Counted from the first letter of the stretch, positions 1-11,702 are shown. The stretch: DNA of 64,000 nt from Bedellia somnulentella (GCA_963576735.1 OY755198.1:5890001-5954000); one strand, 5' to 3'. Translations and numbers: made by a program. The notes: generated from the sequence alone by a model not told the origin.

Positions 1-135
1 TACTGTCCATGCAAAACGTGGGTACTCTGAACACCAGGTGACAAAGTCACTTGATGTTCAGAAGTATTAGTACCTCTGCCAACCCCTTCGGGGATATTCG
101 GCGTGAACGTTTATGTTATGTTATGTTTATGAAAA
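1..135 (+). repeat. Rep-C SINE, 3' part
   Basis: The 3' half of the tRNA-headed SINE: GTCCATGCAAAACGTGGGTA, the block with CTCTGCCAACCCCTTCGGGG, then a TTATG tail. The 5' tRNA-like head lies outside the window or is missing. The small ORF across it is not a gene. Confidence 0.7.
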
Positions 136-282
136 AATTACGTGCCCTTTACTGTACTCTTTTATTGTATTTTTTATACAATTTATTTGTATTCCTAAAT
201 GTTAACGTTAAGAATCAGTGGTTTTTATTATGAACTACTAGACCACGGGTACGGGTTCACAAATGGTTTTAATATTTTCTAA

Positions 283-435
283 TTGCCGTGTAGTGCCGGC
301 TTAGAATGTCGCTACCCCTTTCTACCCACGGGTTACGTAAGTAATTATTTTACCGCCTTTTCCCCACTCAACTTCCAAAAGTGGCTGAGGAATTTATAAT
401 TCCTTGGCTCTATATGTATGTAGTATATGTATGTA
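283..435 (+). repeat. Rep-A, degenerate copy
   Basis: Head GTGTAGTGCCGGCTTAG, an internal deletion, the conserved block CCCCACTCAACTTCCAAAAG, and a TATG-rich tail. From 436 to 769 I see nothing I can name, although an acceptor-like CAG on the minus strand near 674 could begin a further exon of the ZAD gene. Confidence 0.6.
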
Positions 436-769
436 TTTTCTAAGTGGCCCATATCTGCCCATACTAACATATATTTCTGTCTCACTCGCACACAACAAAT
501 ATTTGGATTTTGACATTTTTAAACGTATAGAACATAATTAATATTGGTGCTTTCTATGGATTCGTCCAATATCACCGTGTATTGTTTTGTGCGAGCGAGA
601 TAGAAATAAATTTTAATAGAGGTTAGAAGAGATAAGTATGCCACTTATCGTTCCCAATGTGTAAAGTAGAACCTCTGAAATTAGTCCATTAGTTACAGAA
701 TGAAGTACTAAACCCTAATTAAAACATAAAAAAGAAACTACCTATTTAAAAAAAAATAGAGATACTGAC

Positions 770-2948
770 TTTTCTGTGCAAAGAAGATTTCTTTTCACTT
801 TTCTCCTTCTTAGATCTCTTCTTTTCTTCTCTCCTGTCTTCTTTGTCACTATTCTCGACTAAATGTTCTGTTTCTGCATTCCCACCATTATCATTGTCAC
901 TTTCTTCTTTGAACAGCGGATCACAGAAGATGTCGCTGGTATCTTCTAGATCTGGTATGTCAGGTAAAGGTGATTCCGGAACTGAAAAAGTGGGAAATTG
1001 GAAACTTATTTATTTTAATTGGGGCATCTGCATAAGTCAAATAATGCAAAAATTTGTAAATAGAAAGAAGAGTGGCTATTTGCGTCTACAACATTTTTAA
1101 TAATGTCATTATAACTGTAAATTAATAAGTAGTACAAGGTTCATTCTCTAATTAATTTATAAGCTTTATGGTGAGAGTGTAATTCACTGTAGACAAAATT
1201 AATTTAAATAAATTTATTCTATTTTATTATTCATGTACGATTATAGTTAAAATTATGTCAATATAATTTGTTGTTCATTTATGTTTTGTAATTGTGAAAG
1301 TGTAATATTCCACAAATCAACATCTACTATGCGCCAATTTTGCGTGTATTATGTCATCTATTTATTAGTTTGTACTTTGTGCAAAAAATGCTACAAAAAG
1401 TAACATTGATTTTAACATAAACATAACACTTAAAACTTTTACATACATACCAAGATCATTAATATTAGCAACAATATCTTCCTCAATATTCTCATCAAGC
1501 TTGAACGGTAACATTTCAATTTCAATCTTTACTTGTGGGGATATCTCCACCACATCTACACCATCAATGTAAGAGGTAGTTTCTGGTGGTTTAATTGTGA
1601 GCTTTTCCTTGGCATGCTTACTTAGGTCTTGGGGGGAATCTAGGAAAGTGTGCTGTAAGAGAAATATTAAAAGTATTATGATAATTCAATCATAAAATAG
1701 TTGAAAAATTAAAATATTAAATGAACTGTTTTTACTGCAAGATTCATTTAGATATTGGCAAATGCTATTCAACTAATACAATATTTATGAAAATGTTTAC
1801 TTTCCATTTTTTTAATTTTCTGTGAAACATTTTGATTTTAGTGTTTTGATAACATGAATTACCTACATGGAACATGTCTCAATCATCTTATTTTCCAAGA
1901 TACAGAATAAATTACAAAAGATTGTATTAAGGGTCCTTGAAACTGTGCTGTATTATTGAGAGATTTGCTAGGTCATATGCCAGTCGACACTTTGTATAAC
2001 CACACATTGGTTGGGGTTTTCTTTGTTGTGAAGAGCCTTAATAAATACCTCACACATATGACTAACTTTTAATATGAAAGGAAGATTCAGGACTCAATTT
2101 TAAGCCATTTATTATCCCACTCGTTACTTATTTAACTGAGCTACTAATATCAAACATTAAACTTACAGTTGAAGAGTAGTCAAGCAGTACATTATATGAT
2201 TTGATGATCTTATCCTGGAAAGTCCGGACTTTGTGAGCTTCTGCCAAGCATTCCCAGCAAAGACGCACCAGCATTCCATCTGGAATCTGATATGAAATAA
2301 TTAAGTATAAGTATGTTTGTAATTAAGTATATGTATGGAAGGTATAGAGGACAGAGGGTAATTAATTTTATTCTCTGTTTAAGCACTTTGCAACTATGTC
2401 TTCACTAGTTTAGTCAGCTAACTGACATGAGCAAATATTTTGTCTCTATATCCATTTAAGTTAAATCTTACATGAATGCATGTCAGGATTGTTTTGGCCT
2501 GATTTCTATGACCTGATATAGAAACATGTTTCTTGGTGCTTATCCATTGATGTAGTGGCAGCTTTATATATCATAATGTTTTTACTTTTCTGAATGGTGT
2601 AAAAGGCAACTTAAAGAGGCCAAAGAGAGCAAATTTTTATTCATTAGATGGATAATTATAATTAAATATTATAAAATGTCCAACTATCCTTACATGCTGG
2701 AAAGTCTATTTTTAGTAGTTTGAGTATCCAATGTTTATCAAGTTTATTATAAAGTCATACGGGAAGCTTAGAATTATATTTATAAAGTTTTTTATTTATT
2801 TACTTACCTCAATACTGCCTAATAACTTAAAATATTTCTTTACATCGTCGCAGTAATACATTTTGCGATTGTAGTTTAAACAGCCAACGCATATACCACT
2901 ATCATTGAAGCCTTCAATGAAAATATTAATCTGCTTCGTCTCATCCAT
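770..2948 (-). CDS. ZAD-domain zinc-finger protein, 5' exons
   Basis: Four minus-strand exons: 2808-2948, 2167-2286, 1451-1652 and 981 to about 770. Their phases agree (47 codons, 40 codons, 67 codons plus one base) and borders are GT-AG, although the last donor (GTCAGT) is weak. Exon 1 starts at an ATG in good context and has Cys-Val-Gly-Cys at residues 20-23; exon 2 has Cys-Trp-Glu-Cys at residues 57-60. Two CxxC pairs about 34 residues apart near the N-terminus are the zinc ligands of the ZAD domain, which mediates dimerisation of insect C2H2 zinc-finger transcription factors. Exons 3 and 4 encode an acidic linker and then a Lys/Glu-rich stretch typical of the region between ZAD and the fingers. 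No C2H2 finger is seen, so the gene either continues beyond position 1 or has lost them. A P-like transposon lies 430 bp upstream of the start. Confidence 0.7.
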
Positions 2949-3378
2949 TTTTCCATTCAATTTTTTGAACTTTTCACTGATGAATTTAATTAAAATCTTA
3001 ATAATGAATCTCAGCTGACATACGCCGACGCCATTAAAATAATAATATTGACATTTCCTTTTTTATTTAACACTACCTAGCAACCGAGTCTGGGTAGTGA
3101 TTCTTTTGAGCCATAGTTCAGTTCCTCTAAAGCTGCTAATTCACGTGCGATAATGTGTTTTTAAACTAGAGTAACAATACAAACGTTTACGTTTACCTTT
3201 TCTTAGAGACGCACCACTCCAAACATGAAGTCATATAATTTATGTGTTGAATAGCTATTCTTTAGTTTAACTGGACATTGTGAAACAGACCCTTAAAATT
3301 ATATTTATCATTAAAATAAAGGTGAAATATTGACTAAAACAACATAGAACCAAGAACCTAAGATTATATACCAATACC

Positions 3379-5218
3379 CTTCGATCATATATACCAAAGA
3401 TACTCCAACAAAGCACGAAAAACAGACCGGCCCAACAGTGCTTTTTTATACGGTAAGCCATTAAGCCTTTGACTATAAACACTATAGACAGATTCATAAT
3501 GCAACGGGAGCGTACCTCTTTTAGAAAGCAATATTTTTCCCTGTAATGTTGCGATCACTAGAAAACAATTACCCCAAAATACTATAATGACCATTCTAAA
3601 AGCTACTTTTTAATTTAAAATTGATTACGTCAATTTATTGTTTAATTAAAGGTTTACTGTTTACTATATTATTTCCTGCAATCATATAATTATGCATACT
3701 TGCTCCTAGTATTATATAATCTTTTTTGTTTAATTTTACCATTTATACTGATGTTAAATACACCGTGAAATCTAAAGCATTGTACTAACTTTCAGGGATT
3801 AATCTTCCCATGATTACGAATAAATTTTTGTACGGGACTAACCTTGTTACTGGACAAAAAATATCAGCTGTTCCATAAGTGCAAGTAATGTAAATATCAT
3901 ACGGGTCATGGGTATAGTGGTTTGTATTTTGAAAAATAAAAGACAGCACTATTTTATACATGAGTTTTATTGCATTATTTACTATTGACCTTTAAACAAA
4001 ACCAGTTTCGTGTGAAAATTTCGAATTCTTTCGTCTATTTCTGTCACATTTTTCAAAAGATGATGTATTCGTACATCTAAGTATTTTAAAGCTATAGCCT
4101 TTATTAATAGCACAAGGTGGTTTTCGAAGGTGGCTCTGATGTGGTCGTTTAATGTCGGAAATATTCTTTTACCTAAATTCTTTTTCAAAACAACTGCGAC
4201 CATTTGAGCCAAAGCTTTGTCTTTGGACAAAAACGAGTAGCCTTTCAATTTTATAGTATGCCTCAAAACTTTGTTTGGTTTCCAATTGCATCTTCCAGTG
4301 GCCGCAATCCATTTTTCTCGTAGATTCGGGTCTTTAGGAAAACTGTAATGAATACGAAGAAATTAAATAAATATAACAAATTTATTACTTACTAATTCCG
4401 TAGATAATAATTGGAAATCATTCAGCGTCGCTATAGCGCGACGAAATACATAATATACTCACTCATTAACATCAGTTTACTAATTTGAAAATTTTACCCT
4501 AACGACAGGGTAGGATGAAAACGTGAATTATGGCAACACTGAGATACTGCATATTTTTAGGTCATGCAATTAAAAAATTGCTCAAAATAACTAAAGAAAA
4601 TGCTAGTAATCTAGTTCAACGTAATTAACATTTGAATCACATATTTTCTGATCGCGCAATACAGAAAAACATTAAAAAACTCACTCACTTGTGGGAAGTC
4701 AATCCTTCGATGTGTTTTTCGCTGCGGCTTCCGCAGCCAAGCACGCTACACCCAACCATACCTCACTAAATAATAACTTAACTAATGGAGTAACAAATGA
4801 ATAAAATATTTCTCAAAATCAAAAGAAAACCAAAATCGCTCACAATCACAAGTCTTTGCTTTGTTTGTCACAATTTAAAAGTGTGACATCAACAAAACGG
4901 GTTACGCGATAGAGATGACAATAAAGATTTGTGTCTCTTTTTAACATATAAGAACTGAAATAAGGGCTTCTCTTTTTAAAAATGGATGACGTAACATCGC
5001 TCTGTCTATAGTGTTTATAATCAAAGCATTAAGCATTGTTTCACTGACAATCGCGTGCTAGATCTTGCAATAAATAATAGTTCTTAAGAATATGCGGTAA
5101 GGTCGATGATTGTAGAAAAAATAATATTTAATTGTCAAACAATCTTGTCATTCTCGCGGTCCACTTTTGTGCGTTGAATTTGTATGGAGTGCGGCATTTT
5201 TGGTATATATGATCGAAG
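3379..5218 (-). mobile_element. P-element-like transposon carrying a THAP gene
   Basis: The 1,840-bp unit begins CTTCGATCATATATACCAAA and ends with its exact reverse complement. The inverted match covers 20 bases perfectly, and 23 with one mismatch. ACCAATACC lies directly outside both ends (3370-3378 and 5219-5227), a target duplication of 8-9 bp. P elements are known for 8-bp duplications, and their transposase starts with a THAP zinc finger, which is also what the inner gene starts with. The unit is too short for a full transposase, so it is read as an internally deleted, non-autonomous copy. Both ends match the 262-bp element at 19550-19811. Confidence 0.8.
3982..4759 (-). CDS. THAP-type protein inside the P-like transposon
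   Basis: Two exons, 4689-4759 (71 bp) and 3982-4342, join in frame to give 143 residues. The N-terminus has Cys4-x4-Cys9, then HNFPKDP (23-29), and Trp34 in REKWIAATG, matching the first half of a THAP DNA-binding finger. The Cys-x2-His that should complete the finger is absent: the sequence passes from NWKPNK directly to a basic tail ending HTKLVLFKGQ. A transposon-internal deletion is the likely cause. By recollection the tail resembles the C-terminus of P-type transposases; this was not checked. An AATAAA signal lies about 15 bases past the stop. The product could be a THAP-derived repressor-like fragment, as with internally deleted Drosophila P elements, or it may be non-functional. Confidence 0.6.
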
Positions 5219-5455
5219 ACCAATACCACACAAAACATTGGACAAGGGAGTCATGTGTACGAGTATCTCTAGGGTACCAGTATCCTAACCACTGTAGTAA
5301 TAGTTTGGACTCCTTCAGTAAATAATTGCAATAGCAGTGGACGGCCGCGGAGAACCCATTCACATCAAATAGAGAATGTGCTTAAAAATGCAGGCGTCCC
5401 ACCGTACGAACGTTTATAAATTTCAACAAAGTTACAATACAAACTTAAGCTCTTT

Positions 5456-5760
5456 TAATATTAAGAAAAGAAAAGAAGACGTTTATTCACCATTTGTGGC
5501 ACAAAAAAAAACCATATAAAATTAATAAAATAACAAAGTTCAATATAAAAGTAAACTAAAAACTAACACAATAAAAATAACAACATTATAACAACATTTT
5601 AAGTAATTAACAAAAACTTACAAAAAATAAACAATACAATAACGAATTGGTACTGACTCAGCACTACGTTGAGAGCCGATTGACTCCCAACACTGATTTT
5701 CAGTCAGTACCATCGTGGAGTCACAGCACTGGCATCACACTAATACATTTTATTACATAG
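5456..5760 (-). repeat. A-rich retrotransposon 3' end with hairpin
   Basis: AAGAAAAGAAAAGAAGACGTTTATT followed by A-rich sequence looks like the reversed 3' end of a non-LTR retrotransposon; related tails occur near 12120, 39900 and 41617. Inside, TGGTACTGACT (from 5649) and AGTCAGTACCA (to 5712) can pair. The 5761-5960 interval is AT-rich with nothing recognisable. Confidence 0.4.
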
Positions 5761-5961
5761 ATACGGCTTTATAAATAATGTAGTCTAAATATATTTTTAA
5801 TAAATGTGCAACAAAAAAAATAAACACTGTTAGGGTAAACATAATGATAATAAGTAAAAAACACGTGTGAAACGGCCGGTAGATATTATTAAAACCATGT
5901 TATAAATTAATATACTAGGTACTCATAATAATACTATTTTAAATAAAATAAATATTATATT

Positions 5962-6055
5962 CATACATATACTCACGGCTATAAACCCCTAAAAAGGGGA
6001 GCCAGCCACTTTAGGAAATTAAGTAGGCAAAAGATAGTAAAATAAAGGTTGTTTG
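5962..6055 (-). repeat. Rep-A, truncated copy
   Basis: Tail CATACATATACTCACGGCT followed by about 70 bp of the element; the head is missing. 6056-6413 holds no gene or repeat that I can support. Confidence 0.6.
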
Positions 6056-6413
6056 CTATTCGTATATAATAATTAAATAACGATGAAATATTTTTTTATA
6101 TATATGAAACTAACAATAAAATGAAGGCAAACTCATGCTCCTGGTTGAAACATCGATTCGTCTAATTTTGTCATAATCCTAGTTATGGCTTTTTCAAGTT
6201 AATTTTATCAATAAGCAGCGTTTTTATAATAATGAATTCTTGTGTTCCGTCTTAAGAATCCTTTTTGCTTGATATCTATATTTGTGTGCACGAAAGAGAT
6301 AACTCCGTCATTTCATAAATTTCATCATATTAATTCGATCGAGGATAATAGTTTCAATATAAACATACTCAAACGCTCACGCGTGAATCCCCGGAAGTTG
6401 GCAGCACAGTTGT

Positions 6414-6459
6414 GTCATGTGATATTCATAAGTACTAATACTTATGAATATCACATGAC
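6414..6459. repeat. Perfect 21-bp palindrome
   Basis: Arms 6414-6434 and 6439-6459 are exact reverse complements with the loop CTAA. The right arm continues into a minus-strand Rep-C copy (6436-6497), so the palindrome is a fold-back of part of that SINE. Confidence 0.9.
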
Positions 6460-6497
6460 ATTGTCACCTGGTGTTCAGAGTACCCGTTTGTTTGTAC

Positions 6498-8182
6498 CAG
6501 TGTAGTATTCTGTCTCAAAACCTGGTCAAAAACGGAATTTAAATTTTTTCTCAAGCTACCAAGTATTATGAACAACTAAAAAGCTGACAAGTTACTGCAA
6601 CCAATAACGAACACACAAGGGCTCTAGCGTCACACAGCGCTTTGTACGGTCAGTCTGAAGTTACAGTTCGCTTATGCCTCATATATGATTTTTCGATGCG
6701 CTCTGATTTCATTGTTTTTCAAGCTCTTGTTTTAGTGCAGTAAAGTTATTTTGTGGTGGTTTTTCAGACGGATGATCTTAGGCAAGGTATGTTCTTTCTG
6801 TTAAATAACATGCATTTGTCAAATATCTTGTAAGATTAGGTTTTTCCGGTCGATAACATTGGTGTAAGTAGCTGTTGTAAAAATAGTTATACATATATTT
6901 CAAAAAGGGTTTTGTTATATTTCTGTACATTTCTGAGCATCGAAAACTTTTGTATAATGTGAGGTACTTAATACACAGGCTTCTTATACAGAAAACTGCC
7001 GCACGAAATCGCCCCTTTTTTATATTTTTTAAGTTTTCTGAAATCACTTAACTTTTTTTTACAGATAGACTTATTAATGTTATTCGTTTCTATTGGTACC
7101 AGGGCATTCCAGCGTCAGTATTTGACTCGAAATGAGTTTTGTGAAATCGTTCAACCTTCAAATGAACCAATATTTGGCAGAGAGCTAACATTTATGGAGA
7201 AAGAATTATTGAAAGGGTATTCTCAAAATGACCCAAGAATAGCCGAAGTAAAACACAATCTCTGAATGATTTATCATGAGTTCAAACAAAAATGACTTGC
7301 TGCTCGCAAAATCAAAAAAAGATTCGAAGAATACAATACCGCGTGGTTCATCGGCACTATGTCTTTGCCAAGCCTAGGTAAGAAAAGCATAACGGATGCG
7401 ATCTCTTGCTGTTGTTTGCATTATAACAGTTCCAGAAGTGATCAAAGGGAACTAAATATACTTTGTGATATATAGTGTGCTACATATGCGAAGCTATTGC
7501 TTTGAAATTAAACGATTTGTCAAAGGAAAGGCCATGCAAAAAAGAAAACTTCAGCTTTGGACTGTCGTTTTTGCATGCTAGAATTCGATTTTTCGAAACA
7601 ATACTGCAGGTAGCATACAGGTTGCCCTTAAAAAAAATTAACGTTCGCCTATTTGCCGAAAAAAAAACAAGTGGTGGAAGATAAGACAAAAGACATACAA
7701 AACAAATTGAAAGAAAAACTGGATTTTTTAGTGGACATGACTGAAGCATATTTTGGCAATACAAATAATGGAAACACGGGCAGAAGATTTTTGGAGGAGT
7801 GTGAAATTTCATTGAAAATTACAGGCGTCGATAAAGATTTAACCTATTGACTTAAAGTAATTCTGGATGTTTTGTGCTTCGGAATGAAATAAATAATGAA
7901 AAATTCGAAAAATATAGCCAAGAATTGGCTGAAGACTTATATAAAAAAAGCAAATATTGGCAGATGTTTTAAATTTACCGTGCAAAAGTGACGTTACTAA
8001 TATTAATATTATGGACGATTGTAGTCATGGCGAATAAAGTTCTGTATCCAAAGAAGTTATTGTTTTATTATACTTTAATGTTAAATCACATAAAAAGTAC
8101 ATTTTTAGCCCGTCCCGCGATAGACTTGGCCATTTAGAAACAAAAAAATTTTGGCCATGTTTTGAGACTGAATACCACACTG
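6498..8182 (+). mobile_element. Decayed Transib-like (RAG1-type) transposon
   Basis: The left end starts CAGTGTAGTATTC and the right end, reversed, reads CACAGTGTGGTATTC. About 31 aligned bases of the two ends match with four differences (6498-6528 against 8152-8184). CACAGTG is the heptamer shared by Transib ends and V(D)J signal sequences. The element has split a minus-strand Rep-C copy: SINE sequence stops at 6497 and resumes at 8183, with an eroded 5-bp duplication (TGTAC against GGGAC). At about 1.7 kb it is shorter than a complete Transib, so it is internally deleted as well as decayed. Confidence 0.6.
7065..8030 (+). pseudogene. Transposase fossil, Transib/RAG1-like
   Basis: Translation gives pieces of one protein in several frames: an opening piece at 7077-7265 with ELTFMEKELLKGYSQNDPRI, a piece with CYICEAIALKLNDLS near 7480, FSFGLSFLHARIRFFE near 7550, and a piece with GNTNNGNTGRRFLEECEIS near 7755. 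Stops and frame changes separate them, so no protein can be made. By recollection the GNT-RRF and FGL-HARIRF blocks occur in Transib transposases. An acceptor-like run (T8ACAG, ending near 7065) and a donor near 6786 suggest an upstream intron. The family call rests on these motifs and on the heptamer ends. Confidence 0.5.
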
Positions 8183-8515
8183 TGGGACGGTGTACTCACT
8201 TGATAGGGGGCAGGCCTATCGCCGTAGTGTACGAATACAATGTCACATGACTAAGTACAGCCATGTGGGTTTCCTCACGATGATTTCCCTCACCGATAAC
8301 AACCATGACAATTTAATCACACATATGTCTTTAAAAGAGACAAATTGGTGGAGGCCTGCCCCCTATCACGTGAGTACTCTGTCCATGCAAAACGTGGGTA
8401 CTCTGAACACCAGGTGAAAAAGTCACATGATGTTCATAAGTATTAGTACCTCTGCCAACCCCTTCGGGGATATTCGGCTTGAACGTTTATGTTTATGTTA
8501 TGTTAAATTGGGGGA
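8183..8515. repeat. Rep-C, two halves in opposite orientation
   Basis: 8183-8350 is Rep-C on the minus strand. From about 8352 the sequence flips to the plus-strand 3' half, ending in the TTATG tail near 8508. Both halves carry GGCCTGCCCCCTATCACGTG at the junction, so the repeat is a fold-back. Confidence 0.65.
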
Positions 8516-8605
8516 GACCCCAACCAGGCAGGATTTGAGCCCGCGCCTGTCTACATGAAACTGAGACCCATTGTGTTATCACGACGGTTGTTTAATAATC
8601 CCTTG
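8512..8605 (-). repeat. tRNA-like SINE head, split by a MITE
   Basis: On the minus strand there is a B-box-like GGGCTCAAATCC and an A-box-like GATAACACAATGGG. A second tRNA-like head lies at 8862-8925 (TAGCTCAGTGTGAC, GGTTTCAAATCC). No intact cloverleaf can be drawn, so neither is called as a tRNA gene. Confidence 0.45.
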
Positions 8606-8716
8606 GGTGAACAAAATAGTACAAACGACAAAGTTTTTGAATTTCGCGTACCTACAGCTAATGGATATTAGAAAATGAACTGAAGATGTGTTTACATCGG
8701 TTAAAATCCGACTCAG

Positions 8717-8857
8717 AAGGGCAAGCACGAGCGCTCTTATATCGACACGATAAAGGTTAGAATGAGATGGCAGTATACGATACTAAGTAAGTGCGTAAGG
8801 GATGGCTGCTTTATCCCACGCGATAACTAGTTTAAACACGGCTCGTGCTTGCCCTTC
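8717..8857. repeat. Rep-E MITE
   Basis: Inverted ends AGGGCAAGCACGAGC and GCTCGTGCTTGCCCT enclose the family core (GTTAGAATGAGATGGCAGTATACGATACT, then GATGGCTGCTTTATCCCACG). Length is about 140 bp with no coding capacity. Other copies are near 15790, 21515, 25608 and 35600. Confidence 0.75.
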
Positions 8858-9117
8858 AGGATTTGAAACCACGTCTCCTACGAGAAGCGGTGATGTCACA
8901 CTGAGCTATCAAGGTTGTTTGAATAAAAAAAAAATACAATGAAATTTTCTTTAAATAGCGTAAAGAGTTCGAAGGATTATATTTGTGATAAAATCTATCT
9001 TACGTCATTAAGACGAAAAATCATTAATCAACCAGATTACGTATGTGAAATGCAAATGTCCAATTTATTTGGTTTTATGAACAAAGAAGTGACTTTTATT
9101 ACAAAGAGGTAAATTTT

Positions 9118-9800
9118 GTGTGGCGCCGTGTAGTGTCGGCTTAGAATATCACTACCCCGTTTCTACCGATGGGTGTACGTAAGAGGCGACTAACGGTATT
9201 GGGGCTTTTAAGGGATTTTTGGGCGATGCGGTTGGAGACCTTTATTTTTACCATCTTTTCCCCACTCACATTTCCAAAAGTGGCTGACGAATTTCTAATT
9301 CCTTAGCTCTGGCTACCTCTTCTAGGGATTTACAGCCGTGAGTATATGTATGTATGTATGTAAATTTTGTAGCTGTGTAGTGTCGGCTTAGAATAGCACT
9401 ACCCCATTTCTTACCGTGGGTGTTTGTTAGAGGCGACTAAAGGTAGTGATTTTTCGGCGATGCGATTGTACACCCATGTCCATCTTTCCCGACTCAACTT
9501 CCGAAAATGGCTGAGGATTTTATGTATGTGTACATATGGTAGAGTTACTCACTATTCTGAATATCACGAAATATTTTGTAAGCCTTCGCAGCATGAGGCT
9601 TAAATACTAATAGAATATTCATACAAAATCTGTGAATCTGTGGATTTTTGGGCGATGCGGCTGGGCACATCACCAACAACCTTTATTTCACCTTCTTTTC
9701 CCCGCTCAACTTTCCAAAAGTGGCTGAGGAATTTCTTATTTCTTAGCTCTGGCTACTTCTTCTAGGGATTTATAGCCGTGAGTATATGTATGTATGTAAG
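9118..9800 (+). repeat. Three Rep-A copies in tandem
   Basis: Copies at about 9118-9362, 9366-9535 and 9640-9798, all plus strand. The first is near full length and ends in a TATG tail; the second and third have internal losses. Confidence 0.75.
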
Positions 9801-9984
9801 TCATCTGTCAATATCTCATATCCTCACATATTATACTTGCTTTCACCTTGCGAGAGAGCTACCCGCCTTATCCTATCACTACTATTTGGACGCATTACAC
9901 ACATTGACATATTCCCATAACAATACAAATATTAATAAGTTACTTCGCTTAATTCCGCTAAATATACCCTTCTAGTATATTAAT

Positions 9985-10148
9985 ATGGATTTAAATCTTT
10001 TTGTTCATGAAAACCTCATGTGGGGATTATTACTAAAAAATAAAGAATAAATAAAGGAAAGAAAAATTTCGACACAGCCGGGAATCAAACCCGCGACGCG
10101 AAATTTTTCTTTCCTTTATTTATTCTTTATTTATTAATCTTAATATTG
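9985..10148. repeat. Rep-B, compact fold-back copy
   Basis: AATCTTTTTGTTCATGAAAA and GGAAAGAAAAATTTCG lead into a remnant of the tRNA-like core (GGGAATCAAACCCGCG) and then return as the reverse complement CGAAATTTTTCTTTCC. The tRNA-like domain is mostly deleted. Confidence 0.7.
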
Positions 10149-10211
10149 ATTTCCGCAAAGTAACGCCTGGTTCAATCCAATATATTCCCATAACTTAACA
10201 ATATAACTATA

Positions 10212-11508
10212 CCAGGCCACTCAGAAAGTATTGCGAAAAAAGGTTTTAATGTATGAAACACTGGCCGGTTGTAATGTATACTGAAAATATGAGTCTTTAT
10301 AAATAAAAAAAGGTACGTTCCAATTTTAAAATTTCCCTCTTTATTTTTTACGAGCTATTTTAAATTGTCGTGTCTTACTGAAAAATTAATCTGAGCCGGG
10401 AACATTTTTGCGCTATGATTTTTTACGATTTCAAATGTCGCTTAAAACCAGACGAATCATACGATAGACTTCAAATGGCGTTTATGGATGAAGGGCCTTC
10501 CAAGGCAACCGTGTATCGTTGGTATAACGAATTCAAGCGTGGTCGATTAACTTTGCGGGATGAAGAAAGAAGTGGTCGCCCTCTAACGGCTGTTACGGAT
10601 GAAAATGTGGTGGAAGTGAAAAATTTAATTCATGACAATAGGCGAATAACGTATCTAGAGATTCAACACATTATGCAGATTGGATCGGGAAGCGTTCATG
10701 AGATTTTACACGAAACTCTTCACGTGAGGAGGATAGTTTCACGCTGGGTGCCACACAACCTCACCGAGGTACAGAAACAGGCCCGGGTGGAATGGTGTCG
10801 TGATGATTAACACATTTGATGCTGGCTCGTCTCGGCGTGTTTACGACATCGTTACAGGTGATGAGTCCTGGATTTATCAATACGATCCAGAAACGAAGCG
10901 CCAGTCGACGGTTTGGGTATTTCAAAACGAAGCTACCCCTACCAAAGTGAAGAGATCTAGAAGCGGTGGGAAGATTTTGATCGCAAGTTTTTTCAATATG
11001 ACTGGCTATTTGGTGTCAATTCCTTTACAAGATCAAAGAAGTATTAACGCAGACTGGTATACTACTAAATGCTTGCCAGTAGTTTTCTCAGTTGTGAGCA
11101 ACAATCGACCACACACAGGGCTCCGCGGGCTACTGCTTCACCACGACAACGCGCCCGCTCACACCGCGCTCAATACGACGGACTTCCTGAACAGCACGCC
11201 GGTCAAACTCTTGGGTCACCCTCCTTACAGCCCTGACCTGGCACCGTGTGACTTCTTTTTATTCCCTAAAATAAAAAATCAACTCAAAGGGATACAATTT
11301 TCATCGCCGGAAGATGCGCTGTCAGCGTTTCAGCGGGCTGTAAATGAGGTGTCTGCGGCGGACTGGAAAAAGTGTTTCGAAAACTGGTTTAGACGTATGA
11401 AACTTTGTATAGATGCTGGTGGAGAGTACTTTGAAAAGATTTAATAAAAACATTTTTACCCATAGAACATTTATTTTTATTTTCGCAAAATTTTCTGAGT
11501 GCCCCACG
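10212..11508 (+). mobile_element. Mariner transposon, full length
   Basis: The 1,297-bp unit is flanked by TA on both sides (10210-10211 and 11509-11510), the target duplication of the Tc1/mariner superfamily. The inverted ends share GGSCACTCAGAAA and TTTTGCGAAAA (left CCAGGCCACTCAG; right reversed CGTGGGGCACTCAG). The length is usual for mariner and one transposase frame fills it. Confidence 0.9.
10415..11444 (+). pseudogene. Mariner transposase, frameshifted
   Basis: The first part (10415-10807) encodes the N-terminal helix-turn-helix region: YDFKCRLKPDESYDRLQ, the ATVYRWYNEF helix, then EERSGRP. The second part (10800-11444) encodes the catalytic domain. The catalytic acids are visible as TGDESW, HHDNAPAHT and SPDLAPCDFF, the last two with the mariner D34D spacing. 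The two parts are in different frames: one base has been gained (or two lost) near 10797-10806, after EWCRDD. Upstream, LSREHF is readable without an ATG, so the original start is also lost. No active protein is expected from this copy. Confidence 0.9.
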
Positions 11509-11702
11509 TATGTGGCTTTCCTTACGATATTTTCCCACACCATAAACCCTTAGCTGGATTCGTGAATAAGCCGAATAGGGATCAGAAATAATGGGGTCAT
11601 AACAGTATTATTATGTATCAAGCTTGATAAATATCGTAATATAATATGCTAGCTTTTCGTAGTAAGTCTCAATATAAACAAATATTTCTATGGGTAAATA
11701 AA

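Noticed and set aside
3267..3594. Minus-strand ORFs of 76 and 69 residues
   Set aside because: They cross the left border of the P-like transposon and have no recognisable motif.
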